Shown piece by piece: positions 52,350 through 60,067 of a stretch of DNA of 64,000 bases. The position numbers and the translations under genes are program-made. The stretch comes from Streptomyces tendae. GTDB taxonomy: Bacteria > Actinomycetota > Actinomycetes > Streptomycetales > Streptomycetaceae. Location of the stretch: the NCBI RefSeq assembly GCF_014650435.1, contig NZ_BMUY01000005.1, forward strand, positions 248,001 through 312,000, written 5' to 3'. The notes beneath the pieces are model-generated. The model had not been told where the DNA came from. It searched no databases and saw only the letters and a list, made by a program, of their open reading frames with translations. Position 1 is the first letter of the stretch, and the number at the start of each line of letters is the position of its first letter.

Positions 52350-52388
52350 AGCCCGGCCCGCCTCCGTCCAGCGAAGGCGGGCCGGGCT
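52350..52388. terminator. Intrinsic terminator 2 of a tandem pair
   Basis: AGCCCGGCCCGCCT (52350-52363) and its exact complement 52375-52388: 14-bp stem, 11-nt loop. It lies 14 bp beyond the first hairpin, between the convergent exporter and alpha-glucosidase genes. Confidence 0.85.
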
Positions 52389-52400
52389 CGGATCCGCGGG

Positions 52401-54005
52401 TCAGCCGCGCAGCCAGACCGCCGTGTCCCCCGGCAGCCGTCCGTCCGCGTCGAGCTGTGCACTTGCCAGCAACAGCTCGGTGTGGCGAGGCAGTTCGACG
52501 GGGTGGTTGCGAAGGTTCACCACACAGACCAGTCCGTCGGTGCGGGCGAAGGCGAGGACACCGTTGTCGGAGGGGAGCCAGGTCATCGGACCGTCACCGA
52601 ACCCGGGGGTCTCGCGGCGGAGTTTCAGTGCCGTGCGGTACAGGGAGAGCATCGAGCCAGGGTCTTCGAGCTGGCGGTCCACCGCGTACTGCGGCCAGTA
52701 CGCGGGCTGCGGCAGCCAGGGCTCGGCGGCACCGCCGAAACCACTGTGCGGCTCGCCGGCCGTCCACGGCAGCGGCACGCGGCAGCCGTCGCGGCCCGGG
52801 TCGGTGCCGCCGGAGCGGAAGTGCATCGGGTCCTGGATGCGGTCGAGGGGGATGTCCGCCTCGGGCAGGCCCAGTTCCTCGCCCTGGTAGAGGTAGACCG
52901 AGCCGGGCAGTGCGAGCGTGAGCAGTGCGGCGGCGCGGGCGCGGCGGGTGCCGAGCTCCAGGTCGGTGGGCGTGCCGAATGCCTTCGTGTCGAAGTCGAA
53001 GGCGGTGTCCTCGCGGCCGTAACGCGTGACCGTGCGTGTCACGTCGTGGTTGCAGAGCACCCAGGTCGCGGGAGCCTTCACCGGGGCGTGCTCGGCGAGG
53101 GTGTCGTCGATGGTGCGGCGCAGACGCCCGGGGTCCCAGGGGCACGCCAGGAGGTTGAAGTTGAAGGCGGTGTGCAGCTCGTCGGGGCGCAGGTAGCGGG
53201 CGAAGCGTTCCGGGTCGGGGAGCCAGACCTCGCCGACGAAGATGCCGCCGTACTCGTCGGCGATGGCGCGCCAGGAGCGGTAGATGTCGTGGATCTCGTC
53301 CAGGTCGAGGTAGGGGTGCGGGTCGACGCCCTCGGTGAAGTCGGGCAGGTCCGGGTGTTTGGTGAGCAGGGCGGCGGAGTCGATCCGGACGCCGGCGACG
53401 CCGCGCTCGAACCAGAAGCGCAGCACGTCCTCGTGTTCGCGGCGGACGGCGGGGTGGTTCCAGTTGAGGTCGGGCTGTTCGGGGGTGAACAGGTGCAGGT
53501 ACCACTCTCCGTCGGGCACCCGGGTCCAGGTGTCGCCGGCGAACTGCGAGGGCCAGTTGTTCGGCGGGAGTTCGCCGTTCTCGCCGCGACCGGGGCGGAA
53601 GTGGAACAGCTTGCGCTCGGGGCTTCCGGGCCCGGCGGCGAGGGCGGCCTGGAACCAGGCGTGCTGGTCGGAGACGTGGTTGGGCACGATGTCGACGATG
53701 ACCTTGATGCCGTGCTCGGCTGCCTCGGAGATCAGCTTCTCGGCGTCGTCGAGGGTGCCGAAGGCCGGGTCGATGGTGCGGTAGTCGGCCACGTCGTAGC
53801 CGCCGTCGACCAGCGGTGAGGAGTACCACGGGGTGAACCACACGGCGTCCACGCCCAGTTGGGCGAGATACGGCAGGTTCGCGCGGACACCCGCGAGGTC
53901 CCCGGTGCCGTCCCCGTCGCCGTCCGCGAAACTGCGGGGATAGACCTGGTAGATGACGGCGTCACGCCACCATTCATGGGTGCGGGAGGGGTGCACGGCT
54001 GCCAC
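52401..54005 (-). CDS. GH13 alpha-glucosidase
   Basis: 534 residues, no signal peptide, so cytoplasmic. GH13 oligo-1,6-/alpha-glucosidase signatures: VDAVWFTPWYSSPLVDGGYD, VIVDIVPNHVSDQH (region I), GVAGVRIDSAALL (region II, nucleophile Asp), GIFVGEVWLPD (region III, acid Glu) and WVLCNHDVTRTV (region IV, Asp). It hydrolyses imported alpha-glucosides such as maltose, isomaltose, trehalulose or sucrose isomers. Last gene of the binding-protein/permease operon, like the agl and mal operons of Streptomyces. Confidence 0.93.
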   Translation of the reverse strand: MAAVHPSRTHEWWRDAVIYQVYPRSFADGDGDGTGDLAGVRANLPYLAQLGVDAVWFTPWYSSPLVDGGYDVADYRTIDPAFGTLDDAEKLISEAAEHGIKVIVDIVPNHVSDQHAWFQAALAAGPGSPERKLFHFRPGRGENGELPPNNWPSQFAGDTWTRVPDGEWYLHLFTPEQPDLNWNHPAVRREHEDVLRFWFERGVAGVRIDSAALLTKHPDLPDFTEGVDPHPYLDLDEIHDIYRSWRAIADEYGGIFVGEVWLPDPERFARYLRPDELHTAFNFNLLACPWDPGRLRRTIDDTLAEHAPVKAPATWVLCNHDVTRTVTRYGREDTAFDFDTKAFGTPTDLELGTRRARAAALLTLALPGSVYLYQGEELGLPEADIPLDRIQDPMHFRSGGTDPGRDGCRVPLPWTAGEPHSGFGGAAEPWLPQPAYWPQYAVDRQLEDPGSMLSLYRTALKLRRETPGFGDGPMTWLPSDNGVLAFARTDGLVCVVNLRNHPVELPRHTELLLASAQLDADGRLPGDTAVWLRG

Positions 54006-54128
54006 GGGAGGTCCTTTCGGGCAGGTGGGACTCCGCCGACGGCCGGAACGGGGCGTGGAAGTGCCGACCGACGGCGGAGCGCTATTGGGTGGTGGAACGA
54101 AGGGGAGGTGAGAGGCCCGGGGTTCAGG

Positions 54129-55118
54129 TCAGCCCTTGAGGCTGCCGGCGGTGAGGCCCGCCATGATGCTCCGCTGGAAGAAGAAGAACACGATGATCAT
54201 CGGAATGCTCGCCATCACCAGACCCGCCATGATCTGGTTCTGCGTCACCTGTCCCGCGGTCTGGGAAAGGCCCACGCTGATCGTCATCTTGTCGCTGTCC
54301 GGCAGCACGAGCAGCGGCCAGACGAAGTCCTTGAACACCAGCACGATGGTGAAGATGGACACCACACCGAGGATGGGCCGCGAGATCGGCAGGATGATCG
54401 AGACCAGCACGCGCCACGGCGGCACCCCGTCGATCTCCGCCGCCTCGAGGATCTCGTCGGGAATCGAGTCGAAGAACCGCTTGAGCAGGAAGATGTTGAA
54501 CCCGTTGGCCGCCACCGGGAACCAGATCGCCCAGGGCGTGTTGAGCAGATGCCACCCGAAGATCGGCACGTCGACGACGGTGATGTACGCCGGGATCATG
54601 ACGACGATCGGCGGGATCATCAGGGTCGCGAGCATCGCCCCGAGGATCACGTTGCCGAACATCGGCCGCAGCTTGGACAGCGCGTACGCGGCCGTCACAT
54701 CCACCGCGAGGGCGAACAGCCAGGCGCCGACCGCGTAGAAGAGCGTGTTCTTCAGGAGGAGCCCGACGTCGAAGAGCTCCCACGCGTCCGCGAACACCGA
54801 GAAGTCCGGGTCCTTCGGCCACAGCGTCGGCGGCATCTGGGCGATCTCCTCGCCCGACTTCATCGCGCCCGTGACCATCCAGTACAGCGGGAAGACGAAC
54901 ACGAGGGTGAACACGGTCAGGACGGCGGTGAGCACGGTCCAGTAGATCCGGTTCCCCCAGCGGGACTTGAGCTCCAGGGGCGAGACGATGGTGCGGGAGT
55001 GGCCGTCGGCCCAGGCACCGCGGCGCCCCTTGCGCCGGCGGTTCTCGGACGGCGGCGTCACCTTGCGGGGGTCCGCGGCGGTTTCCGGGTGGGCGGTCAT
55101 GTCGACTGTGTTGGCCAC
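54129..55118 (-). CDS. Carbohydrate ABC transporter permease (MalG/AglG type)
   Basis: 329 residues from GTG 55118; AGAAGAGG overlapping the previous stop supports this start. Six hydrophobic segments: YWTVLTAVLTVFTLVFVFPL, TLFYAVGAWLFALAVDVTAA, MLATLMIPPIVVMIPAYITV and others. The coupling motif EAAEIDGVPPWRVLVSIILP is intact. It ends in the typical AGLTAGSLKG. Pairs with the MalF-type permease encoded immediately upstream. The ATPase is not encoded here; in Streptomyces a shared MsiK supplies it. Confidence 0.93.
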   Translation of the reverse strand: MANTVDMTAHPETAADPRKVTPPSENRRRKGRRGAWADGHSRTIVSPLELKSRWGNRIYWTVLTAVLTVFTLVFVFPLYWMVTGAMKSGEEIAQMPPTLWPKDPDFSVFADAWELFDVGLLLKNTLFYAVGAWLFALAVDVTAAYALSKLRPMFGNVILGAMLATLMIPPIVVMIPAYITVVDVPIFGWHLLNTPWAIWFPVAANGFNIFLLKRFFDSIPDEILEAAEIDGVPPWRVLVSIILPISRPILGVVSIFTIVLVFKDFVWPLLVLPDSDKMTISVGLSQTAGQVTQNQIMAGLVMASIPMIIVFFFFQRSIMAGLTAGSLKG

Positions 55119-55122
55119 GGGA

Positions 55123-56076
55123 CTACCTCTTCTCGTCACGGGTCAGCCGGAGCTGGACTGCGGCGACCGCAAGGAGAACGATCATGAGCATCACTCCGAG
55201 CGCGCTGCCGGCGCCGTAGTTGCCGCCGTAGACGAAGGCGTACTGGTACATCAGGAAGGCGACGGTGACTGTCGCGTTCTCCGGTCCGCCGCCGGTGAGC
55301 ATGTAGGGCTCGATGAAGACCTGCATGGTGGCGACGATCTGGAGCATCAGCATGAGCAGCAGGATCAGCCGGGTCTGCGGGACGGTGACGTTCCAGATCC
55401 GCTTGAAGATGCCGGCTCCGTCGAGTTCGGCCGCTTCGTAGAGGTCACCGGGGATGTTCTGCAGTGCGGCGAGATAGATCAGGACCCCGGAGCCCATGTT
55501 CATCCAGGTGGAGACGATCACCAGGGAGATCAGCGCCGTGTCCGTGGAGTCCAGCCAGGACAGGCCCGGCAGGCCGACGAAGTCGAGCAGTTGGTTGAAC
55601 AGGCCGGGCCCGGGATCGTAGAACCAGCGGAAGAGCAGCACCGAGACGATCGGCGGCAGCATCACCGGCAGGTACACGACGAAGCGCAGGTACCCCCGTG
55701 CGTGCCGCAGTTCGTTGAGCACGATCGCCACCGCGAACGGGATCACGTAACCGCACAGCAGGGCGAGGAAGGTGAAGGTGATGGTGTTCTTCCACGCCTG
55801 GCCGAACGCCGGATCCTCGATCACCGTACGGAAGTTGTCCAGCCCCACCCACTTCGGCTCGTCGACCAGGTTGTTCTCCTGGAAGCTGAGCACGACCTGC
55901 CGGACGATCGGCCACCAGGCGAACAGCGCGAAGCAGAACAGGGCCGCGCACAGGAATCCGTAGGCGGTGATGTTGGTGCGAAGAGTCCTTCTACGACTTG
56001 AGGGACGTGCGGGACGTGCGGGTGGCCGGCGCTGCGGCCTCCGGGACCGTTTCGCCGGCACGGTTGATGTGTCCAT
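55123..56076 (-). CDS. Carbohydrate ABC transporter permease (MalF/AglF type)
   Basis: 317 residues from ATG 56076 with GGAG upstream. A basic N-terminal region precedes six membrane segments (AYGFLCAALFCFALFAWWPI, LALLCGYVIPFAVAIVLNEL, FVVYLPVMLPPIVSVLLFRW). EAA loop: EAAELDGAGIFKRIWNVTVP. Forms the heterodimeric channel with the next gene product. Confidence 0.93.
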   Translation of the reverse strand: MDTSTVPAKRSRRPQRRPPARPARPSSRRRTLRTNITAYGFLCAALFCFALFAWWPIVRQVVLSFQENNLVDEPKWVGLDNFRTVIEDPAFGQAWKNTITFTFLALLCGYVIPFAVAIVLNELRHARGYLRFVVYLPVMLPPIVSVLLFRWFYDPGPGLFNQLLDFVGLPGLSWLDSTDTALISLVIVSTWMNMGSGVLIYLAALQNIPGDLYEAAELDGAGIFKRIWNVTVPQTRLILLLMLMLQIVATMQVFIEPYMLTGGGPENATVTVAFLMYQYAFVYGGNYGAGSALGVMLMIVLLAVAAVQLRLTRDEKR

Positions 56077-56154
56077 GTGTTCTCCCGTTCCGCGCCGCGG
56101 GTCGGGGTGCCGCACTCCCCCACAAGCGGATGCGGCACCCGTGGTCCGCGACGG

Positions 56155-57489
56155 TCAGCTCTTCGCCAGGATCGCGTTCGCCTTGCCCTCGGCATCGGCG
56201 AGCAGCTTGTCGATGTCGGCGTCCTCGCGGGTCAGGACCGCGGACATGGCCACGTCCAGCACCGCGTAGAGTTCCTGCGCCATCGGCGGCTCCAGCTTCA
56301 GCTCGACGTTCTTCGACCCGTCGACGTAGGGCTGGTAGTACTCGACCGGCAGGACGGCGTCCTTCTCGCGGAGTTCGGCGAGCTTCTTGCCCGTCGGCGA
56401 GTCACCCATGTAGTCGTTGTTCGGAACGCCCACGGCCTCACCGTTGGCCTTGCCGCGCGCGTAGTCGTGACGGCCCTTGCCCGGGGTGTTGAACTGGAAG
56501 TCGATCCACTCCATCCCCGCCTTGGTCTCGGCGGCGCTCGCCTTCGGGTTGATCATGTAGGCCTCGCCACCGGTGAGCGACGCCTTGCCCTCGGGGATGG
56601 GGGCGATGCCGTAGTCCGCCTTGTCGCCCTGGAACTTCTGCACCATGTCGGTGACGACGTCCGGGGCGCCGAGCATCATGCCCGTCTTGCCGGCCGCCAT
56701 CTGCTGCATCAGCGCCTCCCAGCCGATCAGCAGCTTCTTGCCGACGCTGTCGTCCTCCCAGCGCATGTCGTGCAGCGTCTGCAGAACGGCCTTGCCCTCG
56801 GCGCTGTTGAAGGCCGCCTTGCCGTCCACGACCATCTCGCCGCCGCGGCTGAAGACGGACTGCGCGAAGTGCCAGCCGCCGACGTTGCCGCCGCCGTACT
56901 CGCCGTATCCGACGTAGTTGTCACCGAGGGCCGCGATCTTCTTGGCCGCCTCCCGGACCTCGTCCCAGGTCTGCGGCGGGGAGTTGGGGTCGAGGCCGGC
57001 CTCCTCGAAGAGCTCGCGGTTGTAGACCAGCCCGACGCTGTAGCTGACGTTGGGGACGCCGTAGACCTTGCCGTCCTTGGTGAGCATGTCCCGGACGTCC
57101 TGCCGGATGTCCCCGAAGTTCTTCACCAGATCCGTGGACGCCGTGATGTCCTTCGCCTGTCCCTTGGCTATGACATCGGCGTAGTTGGTGACAGGGGCCA
57201 TGAAGACCGTCTCCATCTGACCGCCGGCCAGCTTCGCGGCGAAGGTCTTCGGGTCGAAGCACGGCTGCTGGTCCGTGCTCTTGACCTTGACGCCCGGGTG
57301 CGCCTTCTCGAAGGTCTTGACGTCGTCGTCCCAGGCCTGGCGCTGCTTGGCTGCGGTCTTCGCCGGCTGGCACGCCACGGTGATCGTGACATCCCCGTCG
57401 GCTCCGGAGTCCGAGTCGCCACCGCAAGCCGTGGCGGACAGGACGAGACCTGAAGAGATCAGAAAGATCGCGAGGTTGCGGTGCTTCAT
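56155..57489 (-). CDS. Sugar-binding lipoprotein of an ABC importer
   Basis: 444 residues from ATG 57489 (GGAGGAG upstream). Lipoprotein signal MKHRNLAIFLISSGLVLSAT with lipobox ATAC. SBP type-1 features: WDDDVKTFEKAHPGVKVKST, NVSYSVGLVYNRELFEEAGL, TWDEVREAAKKIAALG and GKTGMMLGAPDVVTDM. Binds an oligosaccharide outside the cell, probably an alpha-glucoside given the alpha-glucosidase in the operon. Its promoter region carries repeated GCAAGATT elements. Confidence 0.93.
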   Translation of the reverse strand: MKHRNLAIFLISSGLVLSATACGGDSDSGADGDVTITVACQPAKTAAKQRQAWDDDVKTFEKAHPGVKVKSTDQQPCFDPKTFAAKLAGGQMETVFMAPVTNYADVIAKGQAKDITASTDLVKNFGDIRQDVRDMLTKDGKVYGVPNVSYSVGLVYNRELFEEAGLDPNSPPQTWDEVREAAKKIAALGDNYVGYGEYGGGNVGGWHFAQSVFSRGGEMVVDGKAAFNSAEGKAVLQTLHDMRWEDDSVGKKLLIGWEALMQQMAAGKTGMMLGAPDVVTDMVQKFQGDKADYGIAPIPEGKASLTGGEAYMINPKASAAETKAGMEWIDFQFNTPGKGRHDYARGKANGEAVGVPNNDYMGDSPTGKKLAELREKDAVLPVEYYQPYVDGSKNVELKLEPPMAQELYAVLDVAMSAVLTREDADIDKLLADAEGKANAILAKS

Positions 57490-57512
57490 TACGGCTCCTC
57501 CGAGGTGGCACC

Positions 57513-57527
57513 CAGGGCACTGCCCTG
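57513..57527. promoter_or_regulatory. Palindrome in the leader of the sugar-transport operon
   Basis: CAGGGCA-C-TGCCCTG, 7-bp perfect arms, between the predicted start site and the binding-protein ATG. A repressor site or leader hairpin. Confidence 0.45.
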
Positions 57528-57538
57528 ATCGGAGCGTC

Positions 57539-57592
57539 ACATTAGGACGCGAAACAGAGCTACGCAAGATTTTGACCCAACATTGCAAGATT
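57539..57592 (-). promoter_or_regulatory. Promoter and LacI-type operators of the sugar-transport operon
   Basis: Minus strand: -35 TTGCGT (57567-57562), 17-bp spacer, -10 TAATGT (57544-57539). GCAAGATT occurs at 57564-57571, overlapping the -35, and at 57585-57592, exactly 21 bp apart (two helical turns). On the coding strand these read AATCTTGC, similar to CTTGCA-type sites I recall for MalR/AglR repressors of Streptomyces. No LacI gene is adjacent in this window. Confidence 0.6.
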
Positions 57593-57684
57593 ACGACCGC
57601 GTCACGAGCGCGGTGAACCGACGGGTCCCAGGGCGTTGCGCCCCACTGGAGCAGCGCCGTTGTGAGCCGTCTGCGGGGAATGCC

Positions 57685-58824
57685 TCAGTAGGTGGGCATC
57701 TCCGGGTCGATCCGCTCCGCCCAGGAGAGAATGCCCCCACCCAGGTGGACCGCGTCACGGTGACCACTGCGCTTGACCACCGCGAGGACCTCCGCGGAGC
57801 GGATGCCGGCCCGGCACAGCAGCACGGTCCTGCGGTCCGTGGGCAGCCGCGCGGCGGCGTCGCCGTTCAGGAACTCACCCTGCGGGACGAGCACCGAGCC
57901 CGGCAGGTGGGCGAAGGCGTACTCGTCCGGCTCGCGGACGTCGACGAGGTTGACCGGCTCGTCCGCGTCGAGGAGTTCCTTCAGCTGCTCCGCGGAGATG
58001 GTGGACTCCCGCGCGGCCTCGGTCGCCTCCGGCGAGAGCAGTCCGAAGAAGGGCTCGGCGGCGACGGGTTCGGCCGGGCGCGCGGCGCGCTCGCGCGGGC
58101 TCAGCGGTACGGTCGCGCAGGTGCCGGCCATGGCGTCGTACTCCATCACCCGGCCGACCAGCGGCTCGCCCTGACCGGTGAGCAGCTTGACCACCTCGGT
58201 GGCCAGGGCGACCCCCAGCCAGGCGCCGACCACCTTCAGTGCGCCGGAGACGCCCCGGAAGTAGGGGGCGGGGGGCTGCGGGAACAGATCCCTGAGGCCA
58301 GGGCCGTGCCGGTCCCAGAAGACCGAGACGCGCCCTCCGGTGGCCCCCATGGAGCCCCACACGAAGGGAATGCCCGCCTCGGCGCAGACGTCGTCGACGA
58401 GCTGGCAGCGGGCCGGGTCCTCCCCCGCGCAGACCACGAGGTCGTAGTCGCGGACCAGTCCGCGCGCCCGGGGCAGCTCGAACCAGCTCTCCGCCACGGC
58501 GCGCACGGCCGGATGGGAGCGCCCGAGCGCGCGGACCCAGGCCGTGGCCCGGTCCACGGGTTCCGCGTCCGGCAGTCCGAGGTAGCGGTCCCACGGGTCC
58601 ATGGGCGAGCCGTCGGCGACACCGACCATCCCCACGCCGGAGTCGGCGAGGTGAGCGATGAGCGGGCCGCCGATCTCGTCGGCGCCGACGACCAGGACCC
58701 GCCCGGCGGCGAGCCGGCGCTGACCGTCGGAGCCGTGTCCGGCGAGTATCAGCTGGTGTGCCTGGCGGCTCGCTTCTCCGGTGGGCAGGCCGGTGGCGGG
58801 TCGGGTCAGCGGGGGAAGCGGCAT
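57685..58824 (-). CDS. ThiF/MoeB-like protein fused to rhodanese domain, degenerate
   Basis: 379 residues from ATG 58824 (GGAG upstream). An N-terminal E1-like adenylyltransferase fold (about 25-250) is linked to a C-terminal rhodanese (about 285-379) with active-site CRAGIRSAEV. This is the MoeZ/MoeBR architecture used to make thiocarboxylated carrier proteins. Several E1 hallmarks are altered: the nucleotide loop reads LVVGADEIGG instead of GAGGLG, the Arg/Asn region after the second strand is replaced by ADGSPMDPWDRYLG, and no CxxC zinc pairs are seen. The true MoeZ is probably elsewhere; this may be a paralogue with a new role. Confidence 0.78.
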   Translation of the reverse strand: MPLPPLTRPATGLPTGEASRQAHQLILAGHGSDGQRRLAAGRVLVVGADEIGGPLIAHLADSGVGMVGVADGSPMDPWDRYLGLPDAEPVDRATAWVRALGRSHPAVRAVAESWFELPRARGLVRDYDLVVCAGEDPARCQLVDDVCAEAGIPFVWGSMGATGGRVSVFWDRHGPGLRDLFPQPPAPYFRGVSGALKVVGAWLGVALATEVVKLLTGQGEPLVGRVMEYDAMAGTCATVPLSPRERAARPAEPVAAEPFFGLLSPEATEAARESTISAEQLKELLDADEPVNLVDVREPDEYAFAHLPGSVLVPQGEFLNGDAAARLPTDRRTVLLCRAGIRSAEVLAVVKRSGHRDAVHLGGGILSWAERIDPEMPTY

Positions 58825-59104
58825 ACGGGTCTCCTGTGGATGTCCGGGAGCGACCACGGCTGCTGGGCGTCCGCCTCGACAGCCCGGTCGGGTACGTGAG
58901 GGATCTTCGGCGCGGCAATGCTGGTTCCCGCACTGTACGCTGAAATCAGTTCATCGTAGTGACCCGGATGCAGTGCAACTGTTCGTAAAAACCTGACTGT
59001 TGGCAGCAGTGCAGGCGCGTCGGTCGCAAGGTGTTGTGGCCGGGGGCGTTCGGCGACCGCTCACCTGCGGGATCGTCACCGGGCCGGGGCGGCCGTGCCT
59101 GACG

Positions 59105-59863
59105 TCAAGGGGCGAGAGCCGCAGTCGGGACCGGTCGGGCGGGGCGGCCGAGGCGGACGGGTACTCCTGGTGAGTAGAGGACGCTCACCGGGGCGGCCGT
59201 CGGGGCCGGTATCCCGGCGCTCGCGACCAGGTCCTCGTCGCAGGCGAGGAGCCGGGCGCGGTGCAGGGGCCAGCGGGGATGGTGGTTGGGCAGGTAGGCG
59301 GCACCGCCGAAGAACATGTTGTGCATGCCCCAGCGGGCGGTGAGGAAGTGCTCCAGGGGCGTGGGCTCGTGGATGCGTTCGCCGGTCCGCAGGGTGATGC
59401 GGCTGTGGGCGCCGCGCGGTCCCGGCCAGCGGCGTGAGCTGGTGTAGGTCACGGTGTCGCCCGCGGACCGGACGGTCATACGGGACCACAGGTAGGGCAG
59501 GCGGAAGCCGATCCGTCCCAGCAGCACCGGTACCAGCCGCGAGGCGTCCATCGACCGGAAGACCACGCCGCGCCGCCCGTGCGCGTCCACGCTGTAGAGC
59601 CGCACGTTGGTCTCCGGGAACGAGCCGAAGTACGGGATCCCCGGCAGCCGGAACCATCCGACCCGGTGCATGCGGAAGGCGACGAGCCCGACGTACGTGA
59701 GTCCGTCGTGCGTGTCGGGGACGGTGCCCCGCGGCATCAGCCCCGCCACGGCGGCGGGCTCGACGGCCCAGTGAATGAAAGCGAGGTCGAGCCACTCCTG
59801 GGTGAGCAGCGGCAGCCGTATCGGGGTCGGGGCGTCCGGCGTGACGGCGCTGGGCTTGTGCAC
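59105..59863 (-). CDS. DUF2071 (YqjF-like) family protein
   Basis: 252 residues from GTG 59863; no good ribosome site, so the start is uncertain. Family blocks: LLTQEWLDLAFIHWAVEP, LTYVGLVAFRMHRVGWFRLP, GIPYFGSFPETNVRLYSVD, GVVFRSMDASRLVPVLLGR and LEHFLTARWGMH. DUF2071 proteins have an acetoacetate-decarboxylase-like fold but no known reaction. The upstream gap carries tandem repeats. The gap on its other side (58825-59104) has an AT-rich patch near 58925-59005 but no gene. Confidence 0.8.
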   Translation of the reverse strand: MHKPSAVTPDAPTPIRLPLLTQEWLDLAFIHWAVEPAAVAGLMPRGTVPDTHDGLTYVGLVAFRMHRVGWFRLPGIPYFGSFPETNVRLYSVDAHGRRGVVFRSMDASRLVPVLLGRIGFRLPYLWSRMTVRSAGDTVTYTSSRRWPGPRGAHSRITLRTGERIHEPTPLEHFLTARWGMHNMFFGGAAYLPNHHPRWPLHRARLLACDEDLVASAGIPAPTAAPVSVLYSPGVPVRLGRPARPVPTAALAP

Positions 59864-59892
59864 GGCGCAAGAATGGCAGACGGGCGGGCGCG

Positions 59893-59999
59893 CCGACCCG
59901 GTGGGCCGCACCGACCGCGTGGATCGTGCCGACCGCGTGGGCCGTGCCGGACGGCCGACTGGCCGGCCGACTGGCCGCCTGGCCGCCTGGCCGCCTGCC
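59893..59999. repeat. Tandem repeats in the DUF2071-MerR intergenic region
   Basis: Three 18-bp units (59893-59910, 59911-59928, 59929-59946; the last reads CCGACCGCGTGGGCCGTG). Then an array of 8-bp units: GACTGGCC (59957-59964 and 59969-59976), GCCTGGCC (59977-59984 and 59985-59992) and a partial GCCTGCC. Confidence 0.75.
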
Positions 60000-60017
60000 G
60001 CGGGGCTCGGTCCGTGG

Positions 60018-60048
60018 TTGACCCTCGACCTGGTGAAGGGATCAGGGT
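60018..60048 (+). promoter_or_regulatory. MerR-type promoter/operator
   Basis: -35 TTGACC (60018-60023), 19-bp spacer and -10 CAGGGT (60043-60048). The dyad CCCTcgACCtGGTgaAGGG (60022-60040; lower case unpaired) lies across the spacer. An over-long 19-bp spacer with a central dyad is the hallmark of MerR-activated promoters. Transcription would start near 60055, a few bases before the coding start, so autoregulation is very likely. Confidence 0.75.
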
Positions 60049-60067
60049 TCGGGACGTGGAGAGCGAG

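Noticed and set aside
58925..59005. An AT-rich patch with a Zur-box-like TGAA-N5-TTCA core upstream of the ThiF-rhodanese gene.
   Set aside because: The dyad is too short and off-consensus for Zur; no clear -35/-10 pair could be placed with confidence.
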